A stretch of 64,000 nucleotides of DNA, from contig OX104134.1 of NCBI GenBank assembly GCA_944470555.2, forward strand, positions 116,430,701 to 116,494,700. Reading direction: 5' to 3'. The notes under the pieces were generated by a model. That model was not told the DNA's origin and ran no database searches. It worked only from the letters and a program-made list of their open reading frames with translations. Origin of the DNA: Heterobilharzia americana (Eukaryota; Platyhelminthes; Trematoda; Strigeidida; Schistosomatidae). How positions within the stretch are numbered: the stretch's first letter is position 1; every line of letters begins with the position of its first letter. Positions 22,300 to 33,829 of the stretch are shown piece after piece. A program made the position numbers and the translations under genes.

Positions 22300-24260
22300 T
22301 CTGCTATACATAAGTCCAAGCCAACCGGCAACACACCCCGCAAACAGCGTATGCAAAAACCCAGGCCAAGTCATCTCGATTTGCGGCAGTACGACTGTGT
22401 CCCTAATTTTGACGGTAGAAAAGTAAACTCACCTTCATTCTTAATGCTTGACAATATCCCCCGATTTCGCCTCATCTTCTTTTTTGGGGCAGTGCCGTAC
22501 TCCAATAGCCCCAAGAGTTAGATGGCTGTCAACAAATGCGACAGCTTCTTGCGTCTTTTTCCCTGCGCAAAATGCTTATTGGTCTGATGCTGGTGCAGAT
22601 CGCAGTTAGCGGAATTATCAGTTCACTGTATCAGGTGATCTTGGGGAACCTGGGCCGCCATTTCGCAACCGTGGAGGGCCCTTTAAGCGTAGGTGCGCGG
22701 ACAGAGATGCTAACTCTAGAAAACCTACACGTCCACCTCTCACTCGCTGACGTGGTCAGAGAATACTGTGTAGGAGGCCTACTCTTTCCTTGAAATGGAA
22801 CACGTCCGATAATACCCACCCAAAGAGCCTATATCGCTGACACATTTCCCCTCACCAAGGCCAACTAATTCCTTTGACGCCACTCCTACGCTCACTGTCG
22901 ATCCTCCTGCTCCTGAACCATAGAGCCATCAAGAGCATGGACATTATGGTGCTTACCTACTCTCTCCCGACCTATTTTCGTCATACATATCGATTCCTAA
23001 GGTAGCTTGTAACACTGACGAGCAATAACCCTCAATTTTCACTTGCCTGCGTGCTCCTTCCGTTCCTGCTTCCTCACCTCATCCGTGTTACTATCGTCAA
23101 CAGAACATAAACTTTAACGGCGACCAACTAAATCATGACGTTTAGTTGATCTTATCGTGCAACGTCCCCTCAGTTGTCTCCCCTTCTGACCCTTGCTCCA
23201 GCTGCCTTCCTCCCTCCGCATCTCTCATGGCTATACCCCTAGAAGCTTCTTGCTCTGAACCTAACCACCGTACGTCGTGCGAGACCTTGAGAACATATCC
23301 CTAAAGTGTGGGCCTTCTTAGTGGTGACCTCTTGAACCACTCCTCGGTTGAATCGACCTCTCTTAACCCTATCCTAATCAATCCTTGCCGGCAAAATTTG
23401 GCTGGTCTGTCCCCTGGTGTTGTCTTCTATTTGTCAGCCTACTTCTATCGTTATTACGGAAGCTTTCCACTCGCCGGGTGACTCTGACGCCTGCTCTCAG
23501 GTAGATGATCACCCATTGCCTCACAACAATAGAAAGAACAAACGTGGTGGGTGTTGTGGCATTTCTGCTCAATCGCACCATCTCCCTTCAATGTTATTAG
23601 GGGCTCTTTGTGGGTCTGACCCTCCACGCCAAACAAGTCTGCCTTCTTGGGTTTTATATGTCACCCATCCGGCGCTCGTCAAAAGTTTGACCAGGAAATA
23701 TGAAAAGACTTTGTGACCGCCTTCAACAACTCGTGAGGTTTCAAAGTTGCCTGTGGAGGCTTTAGTATGCAATACGTTGAGTGGAGCTTCCTTCCTGGAT
23801 CTAAGCGCTACGATGAATCTTTTGAGGTCCCAGATGCAACGGCTTGGGTTCAACACGTTGCGTCTCCAACAAGTAACAATGATATATTGGACCTCGTATT
23901 TTGCTGTCTGGTGTTCATGTTAACCACGGGTTCAAAAGCAGCGGTCACAACCCAGTAATATTCTCATTTCATGGACTCCTACAGCCTTGCAACTGTACGG
24001 ATCCCATAAAGCCTGTAACATGTACAGACTATGATCATGCCAACTGGGAACAGTTCAGTTTTCCCTTGCATTGTATAGAATGGGATGACTACTTTCCCTG
24101 GAGTGACCTCCAACAACTGGTGAAAAATTTTCGTGTAAACATTAAAATCTGCCGTGATAAAACTGTTCCTCGCCAAGCAGTCAGATTTTGTGCGAACTCC
24201 TCGTTGTATTTGCCTTTGCAAACTAGGCACAGGTTGAGAAAACTCTACAGGGTTTTGTAA
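22300..24260 (+). mobile_element. Decayed CR1-like non-LTR retrotransposon, 5' portion
   Basis: The recognisable part is the endonuclease at 23417-24100 and the linker leading towards RT at 24160-24260. Upstream, 22300-23400 is probably the rest of the element (basic, Pro-rich frames), but this is less certain. The RT domain is absent downstream. Confidence 0.5.
23417..24260 (+). pseudogene. CR1-like endonuclease remnant
   Basis: Across shifted frames the expected order appears: VITEAFHSPGDSD (usual T-E-T-W-L...D motif, Glu retained), NRKNKRGGCCG (usual R-G-G-G-V motif), then ATAWVQHVASPTSNNDILDL (end-of-endonuclease motif), and GHNPVIFSF where S-D-H-N-P-V is usual, with the Asp lost. LQTRHRLRKLYRVL corresponds to the linker helix before RT. 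It is inactive. Confidence 0.55.
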
Positions 24261-26365
24261 TTCATCATAACCTCTCTACGCCTTGTAAAATAAGGGCCGT
24301 TCACACTAATAGCAGTATACCTGCTCAACAAGAGCCAGCTCGTGAAAGTTAACTTGCCCCCAGTTCCTTTAATACTGTTCTGGGACTAACCCAGTTGCTC
24401 AAGAAACAACCCGGAAGGTTCGAAAACCCCTCCGTTTGACAGCATTGAAATTTACTTGAACATTTTTACTCTCATCGTGGATATTACCTTTCGACCCTTG
24501 CGGGTGCAATATTGTTTTATCATTTGCCTGTCTTCTTTGGCTTGGAACCCATTATTTGCCTTTGTTTTGATAGACATTTATCATTAGTTCCTCACTTTGC
24601 TATTGCGTGGTGCTGCATTGCTGACAACACGGCGTTGTTCTACTGTTCCCGACACTTTCTGGCTGTGAATTGACTGCCTGTCTTTTGACTGTCCACTGGG
24701 AACATTTATTGACCGATCTGATCCTTGTGGACAGAGTTTTGGTCCCATTTGTTGGAAATATTCTTACTGATTCTTGGTACCTATTCCGTGTCAGAGAAGT
24801 TTTGGACTAAACAGTTGCCCACCAGCATTCTTGAGTGCCACAGTTTTATCACAACTCTATTGCAGATATATCGCGTCAAATCGTGCGCATACTTTTCTTC
24901 ATACACGTTTCGTCAATATCTCAAGCAAAAAGTACAAACTGTTACAACAGAAGTATTAGCTTCAAGCTTAATTTTTCTCCAGGCAACACATGTAGTGTCG
25001 AGATAAAAAGCCGATTTTTTAATGCAAGGACAATACTTCCACTTTCCAAACTTGAAAATTCTTGCGCACTTATCCTGCTATGTTCCATTAAATGAACCTC
25101 CTCCATGCCAGCCGTGTTACAGTGGTTAGCAAAGAGAGTAGAGGCTAAGTAGGGAAAAAGCAATAGCAGCGTATGACACAGGAAAAGTAGTGATGGACCA
25201 AGATAACGCAGAAATGCTTAAAGCCAGATGGCAGATCTGACGGTGGGGACTTATGGAAACCACCCATATCTGAGGCCATCAGACCCAGTATACGCCCTTC
25301 ACCTGCCCTTCCTTTAGGATTATGGTAAATATCTCCCCCTAACCCAGTATGCGCACATCAAAGCTTACTAGTTCTCAAGTGCAAAACGGACTCAGCACCC
25401 TTAAGCACTTGTAATACAGATTAAACTAGGACGTGACGAATGCACTACGTGAAACCTCAAAGGTATTCCCTAAGTAGATTATTAGACCGTTTAGCCCTTT
25501 ACTCCTGGTGTCCTCTTCGGATGCTACAGTTGACAATGTTGCTTCCCCAAATTCGAAGACAACTAGCTTCAGTTCTCATGTCTCTGTTTCTCTTTATCAC
25601 CCGATATGCAGGTCATGATGGTGGATCACATCAAAACACTGAGCACCGAGAAGCACTTCAAAATTCTATTCAGAACATGAGAACTAACATCCCTCACCAC
25701 TTGGAGACGCATAATCCCCAGGATCTGGAAAGTTCACCTCAGACTACACCCTAATGCATAGATCCAAGCGAGGGAGCAGCTAGAAATGCTGGTATAAAAT
25801 GCCGTTTCCATCCAAACATGCGAGTTCTTTCAGTCCTGACAACCATCCACCTGAAAACGAAATAAATCGAGGGTGACCTCATATGCCGCTCCGACCTTGA
25901 AGTCTTATCGAATAGTTTGATGGTGAAACGTCTTATACTCTCCGCGGCAATATGACAACAGCAGCTGGATACTAATGCATCCCTGGCTTTATCTATTCAA
26001 ACAAATCTGCTGACAACATTATGGACCTAAACAATTGCTACATCACAAAATACCGGGGGCGAACTTGCCCCAGTCATCTATTCCAGCTTCGGTGGCCGCC
26101 TGAGTAAGGTGCAAACAAATTGGCGACGGGTATATATACGAACTGATTCGTTCTCAATGTTTCAAATTAAATATAATTCTCCAGATTTCATGACACACTA
26201 CTTCATATTAAGTGATTCTCCTGGTGCGAATAGATGAGTTCCTCGGCAGATCATGTAAGGTATGACGATTTATTGTTTTTAAGTTTTCTCAGCCTCACCG
26301 GGAACGATAGCATTCAGATATCGTCTGTTAAAACGGTACATGTTCGTTTAATTTGCCATTTGAAA

Positions 26366-26395
26366 TACATATTATTATTATTATTATTATTATTA
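26366..26395. repeat. (ATT)n microsatellite in right arm
   Basis: About 9 triplets, against about 18 in the mirrored left-arm tract. Confidence 0.95.
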
Positions 26396-26718
26396 TATGG
26401 ACTTGCGTTTGGTCACAAAAGCGGGTCGGTACTTAGCTTGACTTCGGCATGTCGTTACATTCCTTATAGACCCTATACTTTGATGTCCATTTGATCATTC
26501 TGGTACTGAACGTTAAAGCCCGTTGCTATGAGCTTTGGACACGTCAACCTCTTTGTGCTTTTCTCCACCGCCTGTTCTCATATCGTCTTACACGGATTTC
26601 CGAGACATTGGGAACATAGCAACATTTCAAAAACTCATCGCATAGGGTTGAAGCCAGATAAGCACTATTCGCGCTGGCCCCAGTAGAAGGAATTACAAAT
26701 CAGAGTTATAGAAGTTCT

Positions 26719-27059
26719 AGGAATTGTCCTGGTGCGAAATTGGCAGACGGAGAGGCCAATCACTAATTATCCGTACTTGTTATATGGCCACGTATGTGAG
26801 ACCAAGAGGGAACACAATAGAGTAGTCGAATGGAGTAGTAAATTTGCGAGGTCATGCCAATTTACCGATACGTTCGATCTAACTGGCTAGAGGGTCGATT
26901 ACGAGCAGTGCGACGTAACAAGACAGCATGCCAAATGGCGTTGATGCTCGACCGGGTGCCTTCAGCTTAGCGGGTCGAATTAAGCTATGAGGGTCAGCGT
27001 CAATGTTGAATCTCCTCGAACGTTAGGCAATTGATTCTGGAGGAGGGTGTGGTGCCACA
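26719..27059 (-). repeat. 3' LTR of the Gypsy element
   Basis: 341 bp; the mirror of 19788-20128. In element orientation it begins TGTGGCACCACACC. Confidence 0.88.
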
Positions 27060-27553
27060 GATCGCTCCTCCATAGTGGGTTCATGAAGACCCCAAGACGA
27101 TGCCAGCCAGGAGTAAAAATCCAGTGGATTCTCCACTGGTAAAACTTCCAATGGGGTCACTGTCACTGCAAGAAGCGGTCCCCGGTTGTCTGAACTTATT
27201 CTAGGATGTCATGGCGAATGGGAGATAAAAATGCAATAAATCGAATTGTACGTCGATCGCGATCCTCGGTGTCCCTTGACGTTCCGTTCAGTGCCCGTTG
27301 CACCCAGAATATAAATAAGAGCCTTTAATGCCGTGAAAATGTTTCGCAAGATCGGGAGACATTTATATAAATATATCGAAAACAGATTTTATGCTTACCT
27401 TCTTTTTTTCAAAAAGTATGACCACGTGGTAGTAGAAACTTGATGCAAAAGTGTGAAATGTCGGAAGGTTTTAGCATTACCAGTGAATAAGAAAAGTGGT
27501 GCCCCGAAAATTTTGGGTTGAAGAAATGGTCGGGACATTTTGTTCCACACCAC

Positions 27554-28486
27554 TTAGTTGAATGTGACTTTAAATACTCCGGGAACCTGGCCGCGTTTCT
27601 GTTGCGCCGGCGGTTGTTGTGTCTGTGCACTACCAGGCGTAGCGTCAAGAATCTCAACGATTGGGCCATAGTGAGCTGAAACGTCACTTATGATGGGGTT
27701 GCCCTCGGAATAGGCTGGTTCCAAACGGTCGATGCTAACGGTATCTTCACGTCCGTTTCGCCCGATCATATAGAATTTCTCTTGCCGCCTGATCACTTTG
27801 GACGGTCCATCGTAAGATGGTTCAGGTGGTCGACGGACGGCATCATGGCGAGTGAACACGTGTGACGTCTTTTGTGAAGCGGGGTGGATGAAGACATGGG
27901 TTGTTTGAGGCCTAACGGGAGCGAGCCTAACCGAACGCATTGGGTTTGTAAGCCTAATCACGTAAGATGTCCTGTCGAAAACAAGTTTGAAGGTTGAAGG
28001 GGAAAGAAACCCACCTGGTAGGCGAAGAGCGGTCGCGTAGACGAGTTCTGCAGAGGTGCATCCAGCACCAGCTTTCAAGGCGTAACGAATGCCCAGTAGG
28101 ACTAGAGGCGAAGCCTCGGTCCACTGAGGTATGCTTGCAGATGAAAGGGAAGCTTTCAGCTGTCGATGGAAGCGTTCTACTGCGCCATTTGCTTGTGGAT
28201 GGCGGGCTGTCGTTCAGAACCGAGTGCAACCTAAAAGTGCAGTTAAGGCGTGAAATAATGCACACCCGAATTGGCGCCCTCGGCTGGTCGTTACGTAGGA
28301 TGGACATCCAAGTTTCGCGATCCATCTCTTCGCGAAAACACGGGCGACAGTCTCAGCAGTAATATCCTTAATAGGTACTGCTTCTAGCCATCTCGTAAGA
28401 CGATCTGAGCAGGTGAAAAGGTGAGTACATCCATTAGATTCTGGTAGAGGTCCTACGATACCTATATGGACGTGGTCGAAACACAT
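27554..28486 (-). pseudogene. Gypsy integrase remnant (right arm)
   Basis: Identical in translation to the left arm: the catalytic-core start with Gly for the first Asp and Ser for the second (28486-28214), a frameshift, then the open C-terminal domain (28078-27554). The plus-strand frame at 27994-28362 is a shadow. Confidence 0.82.
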
Positions 28487-28537
28487 GTCCGGGGATAGAA
28501 CAGAACCTAAGGGGCTTTTCGTGTTTCGCGTGACTTT

Positions 28538-29475
28538 TCACTTCTGACAAGCTGAGTACGACTGAGCCCACTCCTCAACGTCTTTGTTCATTCCCGGCCA
28601 GCAGAAACGTTGTGCAGTAAGCCTGATGGTGGCTCGTACACCTGGATGGGACGGTTTGTGCAACGTACTGAAGACGTTGCATCGATATCCCTTCGGAACT
28701 ATTGGGTGTGGTTGGCTAGCAGAGACGTCGCATAAAACTATATCCTTGCCTGACCCTAATGGACACAGTTGTAGCTTGAGAGTTGTGGACGACATCTCAT
28801 GATGCAGCTCAGGGTCTCCTTTCTGACACTGAGCTAGTTCAGCGAGATCAACACCCTCGATGTGGTTTATCGAGGCTGTCCTAGATAGCGCGTCGGCCAC
28901 GGAGTCATTTGCTCCAGGAATATGGCGAATATCTGCCGTGAACCGGGGAATGTAATCCAGCTGTCGCGACTCACGGGGGGAGTATTTGTCACATGCCGAG
29001 CTGAGAGCGAAGGTTAACGGTTTGTGGTCTGTGAAAATAATGGAGTCACGACCTTCCACCGAATGTCGAAAATGGAGTACAGAGCAGTACATAGCTAGGA
29101 GTTCCCTGCCAAATGCATTGCATCTTGTCTCCGCCTCGAGAAAAAGGCTAAAGGTTGTGGCTGGATGTCAGTCAACTGTTACAAAACTGCTCCAGTTTCT
29201 GAGCCAGACGCATCAACAGCAATAATCAAAGGAGCATTGGGGTCGTGATGCATGAGTATGGTTGCGTTCAAAATGGCTTCCTTGACTTCAGAAAAAGCAA
29301 GTCTAGCCACGTTGCCCAGAGTCACGCACCTCGTAATTCTTCGAGGTAGACCCGTGGGTGGTCGCATGACAGAGGCACAGTCGAGGATAAACTTTCGGTA
29401 GTAAGTTACCAGGTCATTGAAATTGCGGCGCTGCTTCACAGTGGTCGGCTCCGGATAGTTCGTGAAAGCCGCCAC
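28538..29475 (-). pseudogene. Gypsy RNase H and integrase zinc-binding remnant (right arm)
   Basis: This includes FNDLVTYYRKFILD at the end of RT, the RNase H DASGSETGAVL followed by a stop, FTDHKPL and ADALSR. The integrase zinc-binding segment has Tyr in place of one Cys. Unlike the left arm, the upstream frame (from 29475) is continuous with the RT connection region (FTNYPEPTTVKQRRN). Confidence 0.82.
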
Positions 29476-29688
29476 CTTATCTCTCAGTGGGCGTATACCT
29501 TTGTGGTCAATGATATGCCCAAGGAAGCTGAGTGATTCAACTCCTACTTCACACTTCTGATGCCATGTTTTTTCAGTCTACTGGATACGAGGTCCAAATG
29601 TTTAAGGTGGGTTTCTTCATCTGGACTCGCAATTAGAGTCATCGATGTAGACGTGGACGAAATCTAAACTACGGGAGACATCATCCAT

Positions 29689-30396
29689 CTAGCGTTGGAA
29701 TGTTTGTGGCTCATTCCGGAGACCAAACGGCGTGCGCAGGTATTCAAATGGGCCAAAAGGAGTGATAACGGCTGTTTTCGCAGTATCTGCTGTCATAGGC
29801 ATCTGATTATACGCTTTGACGAGGTCGATTTTTGAGAATGTGTTCATTCCGCATAATGTCGCAGTCAAGTCGTAAACTTGAAGTACCCGGTAGCAGCCCG
29901 GTAGTGTTTCGGCATTAAGCCTTCGGTAATCACCGTTTGGAAACCAGCCGTTGCTATCCTTTTTGGGAACCGTATGCAATGGTGATCCCCAAGAAATACT
30001 TGAGGGTTTGATAACACCCAGTTTCAGAGCTTGGTCGAATTCACTTTTCGCTGTTTTGAGCTGTTCAGGAGCTAGTCGGCGTGCGTTGGTTGCCACAGGT
30101 GGACGTGTGATTGTGATGTGATTCATAACACTGTTGGCTATGCATGGAAGAGCATGCGTTGGTCGTTGTAACTCTGGATATCTCTCTAACACCGCCTGAT
30201 AGGGCGCGTTGCCTGACTGTTTAGTGCTAACGATGGCTAGACTCGGACCTACATAGGTGGTGCCACCAACGGATAACTTTGTGTTGTTATCTATCAGTCG
30301 TTGACGACGAGTACCTGCGAGTAGATCATGATGCTCCAGCAAATCTGTGTCGACGATGGACATGGAAATGTCAGTCAGGAGGAAAGTCCAGTGCAT
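29689..30396 (-). pseudogene. Gypsy reverse transcriptase, N-terminal part
   Basis: A 235-codon open frame carries SWGSPLHTVPKKD, DYRRLNAET and FSKIDLVKAYNQMPM (motif A, Asp retained), then TPFGPFEYLRTPFGL and ends at a stop after PQTFQR. The downstream frame gives VYIDDSN (motif C, both Asp retained). The polymerase is thus interrupted just before its catalytic box. It would copy element RNA into DNA in cytoplasmic particles if intact. Confidence 0.85.
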
Positions 30397-30656
30397 TGGT
30401 TTATGAAACCCAAGTTGAGGTGAGCGTGCCGTCTCCCAGGTGTTGCGATCGCCTTGCTGTTGGCTGCTTGGAGATTGAAGGATGGGTCATGATGACGCTC
30501 CTTTGTGGGTGCGGAAAGAACGCTGACTTCTGCGCCGGTGTCAGCGACGTAGCGAACTTTCATTTTTGTATGTGACGTAAAGCAAATGGCCGTTTCCGCC
30601 GGCCACGGTTGCCGCGAAAGCGCGCTGGCGTGGCGGTTTCCCGAGTTTGTGTCCAT
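30375..30656 (-). pseudogene. Gypsy aspartic protease
   Basis: VRYVADTGAEVSVLSA contains the D-T-G-A active-site motif of retroelement aspartic proteases, which work as dimers to cut the polyprotein. The short frame lies between gag and RT as expected. It overlaps the RT frame by about 20 bases in a different phase, a sign of a frameshift in a once continuous pol. Confidence 0.8.
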
Positions 30657-30680
30657 GTTGAGACTGCATGGCTTCCGGTA

Positions 30681-31442
30681 TTATCTGGCCTCGTCTCCGC
30701 AGGTATTGTGAAACCAGCACCATTTAGCGTTTTCCACCCCGTTAGGTTTCATTTTTGTACAACCACGCCAGTCGCTGCGACGGGTTGGGACGCATTTCTG
30801 TGATGTGCCAGGTAACCTTGGGCTTCCAGTTCGTGGCAGCGGTTTAACAGAGTTACACAGCTTGGTTACTTCTGAATCCTGGCTCTCGGGTTTATCGCAG
30901 GCCGAATATACGCTGGGGACAGATCTGCCAGAGATTCCCAGTATTTTATCTGCTGAGGCTGCCAGATCATCTAGTGGAACTGACTGAAGTGTCACTAACA
31001 CGGTTTGCACCGGTTGTGGTAGATTTGAGAGAAACAGTTCTCGGAAAAGGCCACCATCGAACGTTCGTGTGCCCATAACTCCTCGCATGCGTTCCAGGGC
31101 TTCAGTGGTTGAGTGGCTGCCTGGCTCGATGTTACGAAGCAGTTCGTCTAGGCGCTGAGGATCTGTGAGCTCATTTCTCTTCAGTAGTGCAGTTCTGAGG
31201 GGGGCGTAGGGACCACTTGCTTCAGGACTAAACATATGCGCTGTGACACACCTGTTTAATTCGCGCGGTAGTGAACGTATGACAGCAAGAAATCGAGAGT
31301 TAGGATCTGCGACGCCTTGTTCTCGGAAACCTGCCTCGGCATACGGAAACCACGTTTCTGCACCATCTGACCAGTATGACACGAACTGGATACTGTTCGT
31401 CGTTCGCTTAGTGCGGATAGGCTTTGCAGTATGGTCGGACAT
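30681..31442 (-). pseudogene. Gypsy gag-like protein
   Basis: A 253-codon frame starts MSDHTAKP about 130 bases after the 5' LTR. The middle (FREQGVADPNSRFLAVIRSL and following helices) is the capsid-like region usual for gag of this group. The end, CWFHNTCGDEAR, is the start of a Cys/His-rich nucleic-acid-binding motif that is cut by a frameshift. The capsid part is open, but the protein is incomplete. Confidence 0.7.
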
Positions 31443-31574
31443 GGGAAGGAGTTGTATATGGATACATGAAGGTTACCAAAATGAAACAATATCCAAGCAA
31501 AAAAATGGAGTAAGGTCATCAATTTGAAATTCGGTCTTGGTCAGGATTTGCTATGACATCGGGTCCACCGATTC

Positions 31575-31880
31575 AGGAATTGTCCTGGTGCGAAATTGGC
31601 AGACGGAGAGGCCAATCACTAATTATCCGTACTTGTTATATGGCCACGTATGTGAGACCAAGAGGGAACACAATAGAGTAGTCGAATGGAGTAGTAAATT
31701 TGCGAGGTCATGCCAATTTACCGATACGTTCGATCTAACTGGCTAGAGGGTCGATTACGAGCAGTGCGACGTAACAAGACAGCATGCCAAATGGCGTTGA
31801 TGCTCGACCGGGTGCCTTCAGCTTAGCGGGTCGAATTAAGCTATGAGGGTCAGCGTCAATTGATTCTGGAGAGGCGTGTG
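31575..31880 (-). repeat. 5' LTR of the Gypsy element, slightly truncated
   Basis: Identical to 26719-27002 over its main length. It lacks 26 bases present at about 27004-27029 and diverges about 10 bases before the expected outer end, so the outer terminus is lost. Confidence 0.85.
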
Positions 31881-33219
31881 AAAACCAGACGTCAATAGCA
31901 AGAATGGGGACTTTGGTTACAAACTTATATTTTTTAATGTGTAAAACTTGAAGATTGATTTGTGAGTAGCAAATTCAACGTGTGTAAGTTTTGTTTGGGT
32001 ACCCATTTCCTACCGAGGATGTTCCTGCCATTTATCGCTTGATAGACACTACTAATTCATTGAAATAAAACAATTAGTGTTATGGTAAAGGCTGCGGTAC
32101 CCTACGAGCCTTTTGCTTGAGATTTCTTTCCATTCGGGAAATGGAAAACCACAGAACAAGTTTTTATCGGAAGATGATTACTTGAACCCTGACTTTCCTC
32201 GATTCTACCAAACTTGGCATGATCATAACCATCTTCAAGATTCTGCCTAGGCCTGATTGTAACCTCTGACATCATTTCAGCGATTTAAAGCTTTCTTGAA
32301 CGATTGCACACTAGGTTTTAGTGGTTGCCTAAAGGCCATTTAATAGTTGCTCGAGGACATTAAGATTCTCTAGTTCTTCCAAACGTATTTGGAAAGGACG
32401 CAGATGACCCAGTTATAAAGTGTTGAGTTGGAAGGTATGCTTCGAAGTTTAAGAATTATGTTAACCTGATACTTATCTGAATAACTTGCGGTTATGACTA
32501 TAACAAAAAGCGAATGCAGCGGTCTTTTTGCCCCTTAAGGCGCTGGATAACCATAGTCTATAAGCACCTTTTATTCGTAGCACTTTTCATAGCATGAATC
32601 AAGATGAACTTTTTAGTAAGTTGAAATTACCCAAACCATCAAAATAAATTCGGTGGCTTCACTATGCATTTTCTTGAAATATATGTCATGGTACAAGAGT
32701 TCGACATTTCAACGCCCACTTAACTAGAGACTGGTTGTTTAACCATGGATACTTATTGATACTCAGATCGTATAAATGGGCCCTTTGTGGTTAGCAAAGC
32801 TAAAAGACTGAAGAACGTTCTAGTAAGTGGATGTTTACATTGCTAAATAAGAGACTATGCAAACGGGCTAACAACGTCGTCTGGTTATAACGCAAACTTC
32901 GAACATTGCGCGCTTTTGTCGCTGACAGTGGAACCTATCTGTGTAATGATGGATGGAAATCCATACCCGTCTCTTGATTTGCAGCAAGCTTTAATAAGTT
33001 TATGCATATCGGTAACTTGCTATGTGAGTTATATAATTCCCGGCACTATTCTGTAAACCTTCAAAATCATCATTTTGACGGTGATTGTGAACTGGTATTT
33101 GTCACGTTAAATCCATCATGTGGGAATGGGAATTTTTATTATCTTCACTTTGGCGCACTGCATATGCTGAGAGTGGTATTTCCTTTGTCCCGATCTGATG
33201 TTTTTGATGGAATTAAACG
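31881..33219. other. Unassigned stretch
   Basis: No recognisable gene or element. It is AT-rich, with no long open frame that has motifs. Confidence 0.45.
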
Positions 33220-33350
33220 ACCTCCGCTCTGTACTATTCAGGACCCGTAAAATCTTGTAGACTTGTCAACATGCATCAGTATGACGACGCCTGTAAACTG
33301 GCTTCTCTCATGTTACATTACTAAGGTGAGAATAAAAATTTATCATGATT
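33220..33350 (+). repeat. Dispersed repeat, copy 1
   Basis: Matches the reverse complement of 61150-61292, including CAGGACCCGTAAAATCTTGT and GCCTGTAAACTGGCTTCTCT. The family is unknown. The position next to no coding motif suggests the 3' part of an unidentified retroposon. Confidence 0.6.
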
Positions 33351-33639
33351 ATTAAAAGCAATCAGCATTCAAATGCAAACTGCCAAAGTCAATACGTGTG
33401 AACTTAAATCTCATGTTTACATAGTGCAATGAGAGGAGTTACCCACGGTTCATTAAAATCCTAAGAAAAAGGGCAACTTCGTTCTGTTCTGCGAATGCTG
33501 TCATCAATTTGCTGGTCAAGATAATCAAAGGGAATAAATGTATGAATTCATCCCTGATTGATGAAGCCTTGGCTACTCAGCTACCGAATTCAGAGTTTCT
33601 TTTGTTCTGAGACTTTTGGAATTGATCTTAACGCATGCT

Positions 33640-33745
33640 TGACAGACGTGGAGGCCAATTACTTATCATTCCTACTTGTTAAGTAGCCAACGGTTTAGGA
33701 CCACGAAAAACACAATATAACATCTAGGTGAAATAATACATTTGA
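33640..33745 (-). repeat. Old Gypsy LTR fragment
   Basis: AGACGTGGAGGCCAATTACT and TACTTGTTAAGTAGCCAACG follow the order of the LTR section at 26745-26800, with many changes. It is a short relic of the same LTR family. Confidence 0.5.
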
Positions 33746-33829
33746 CGCTATGTTGCTGCGCGTTATTCATGTTGCAGATTCTTATTTGTTGTTTAACGCT
33801 GTAGGTGTGCGAGCTCATTTTACTTCCTT

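Larger units (their letters stand above)
20613..26260. other. Spacer between the inverted arms
   Basis: Unique-looking DNA separating the arms, with a decayed CR1-like element in the middle (about 22300-24260). From 20613 to about 21450 and from 24300 to 26260 I see no recognisable gene. Open frames such as 24725-25006 and 25440-25754 lack motifs or splice context. Confidence 0.45.
26261..29423 (-). repeat. Right arm of 3.2 kb inverted duplication
   Basis: Mirror copy of 17424-20612. This arm is continuous with the rest of a nearly complete Gypsy element (to 31880). It is therefore the more likely source, the left arm being a partial inverted copy. Confidence 0.93.
26719..31880 (-). mobile_element. 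Nearly complete Gypsy-type LTR retrotransposon
   Basis: On the minus strand the order is 5' LTR (31880-31575), gag (31442-30681), protease (30656-30375), RT (30396-29689), RNase H, integrase and 3' LTR (27059-26719), which is the Gypsy (Ty3) order. It is about 5.2 kb. The LTRs are identical over about 280 shared bases, pointing to a recent insertion. Yet the coding region is broken by stops and frameshifts, and the integrase has lost two catalytic Asp. The 5' LTR lacks its first few bases and has a 26-base internal deletion. Confidence 0.9.

Noticed and set aside
24725..25095. Overlapping small frames in the spacer
   Set aside because: Three overlapping frames without motifs, conserved spacing or splice sites; probably chance.
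27994..28362. Plus-strand frame over the right-arm integrase (and its mirror at 18485-18853)
   Set aside because: It is antisense to the integrase remnant; no motif of its own.
33002..33250. 82-codon open frame
   Set aside because: It runs into a dispersed repeat, has no motif and no conserved counterpart at 61150-61292.
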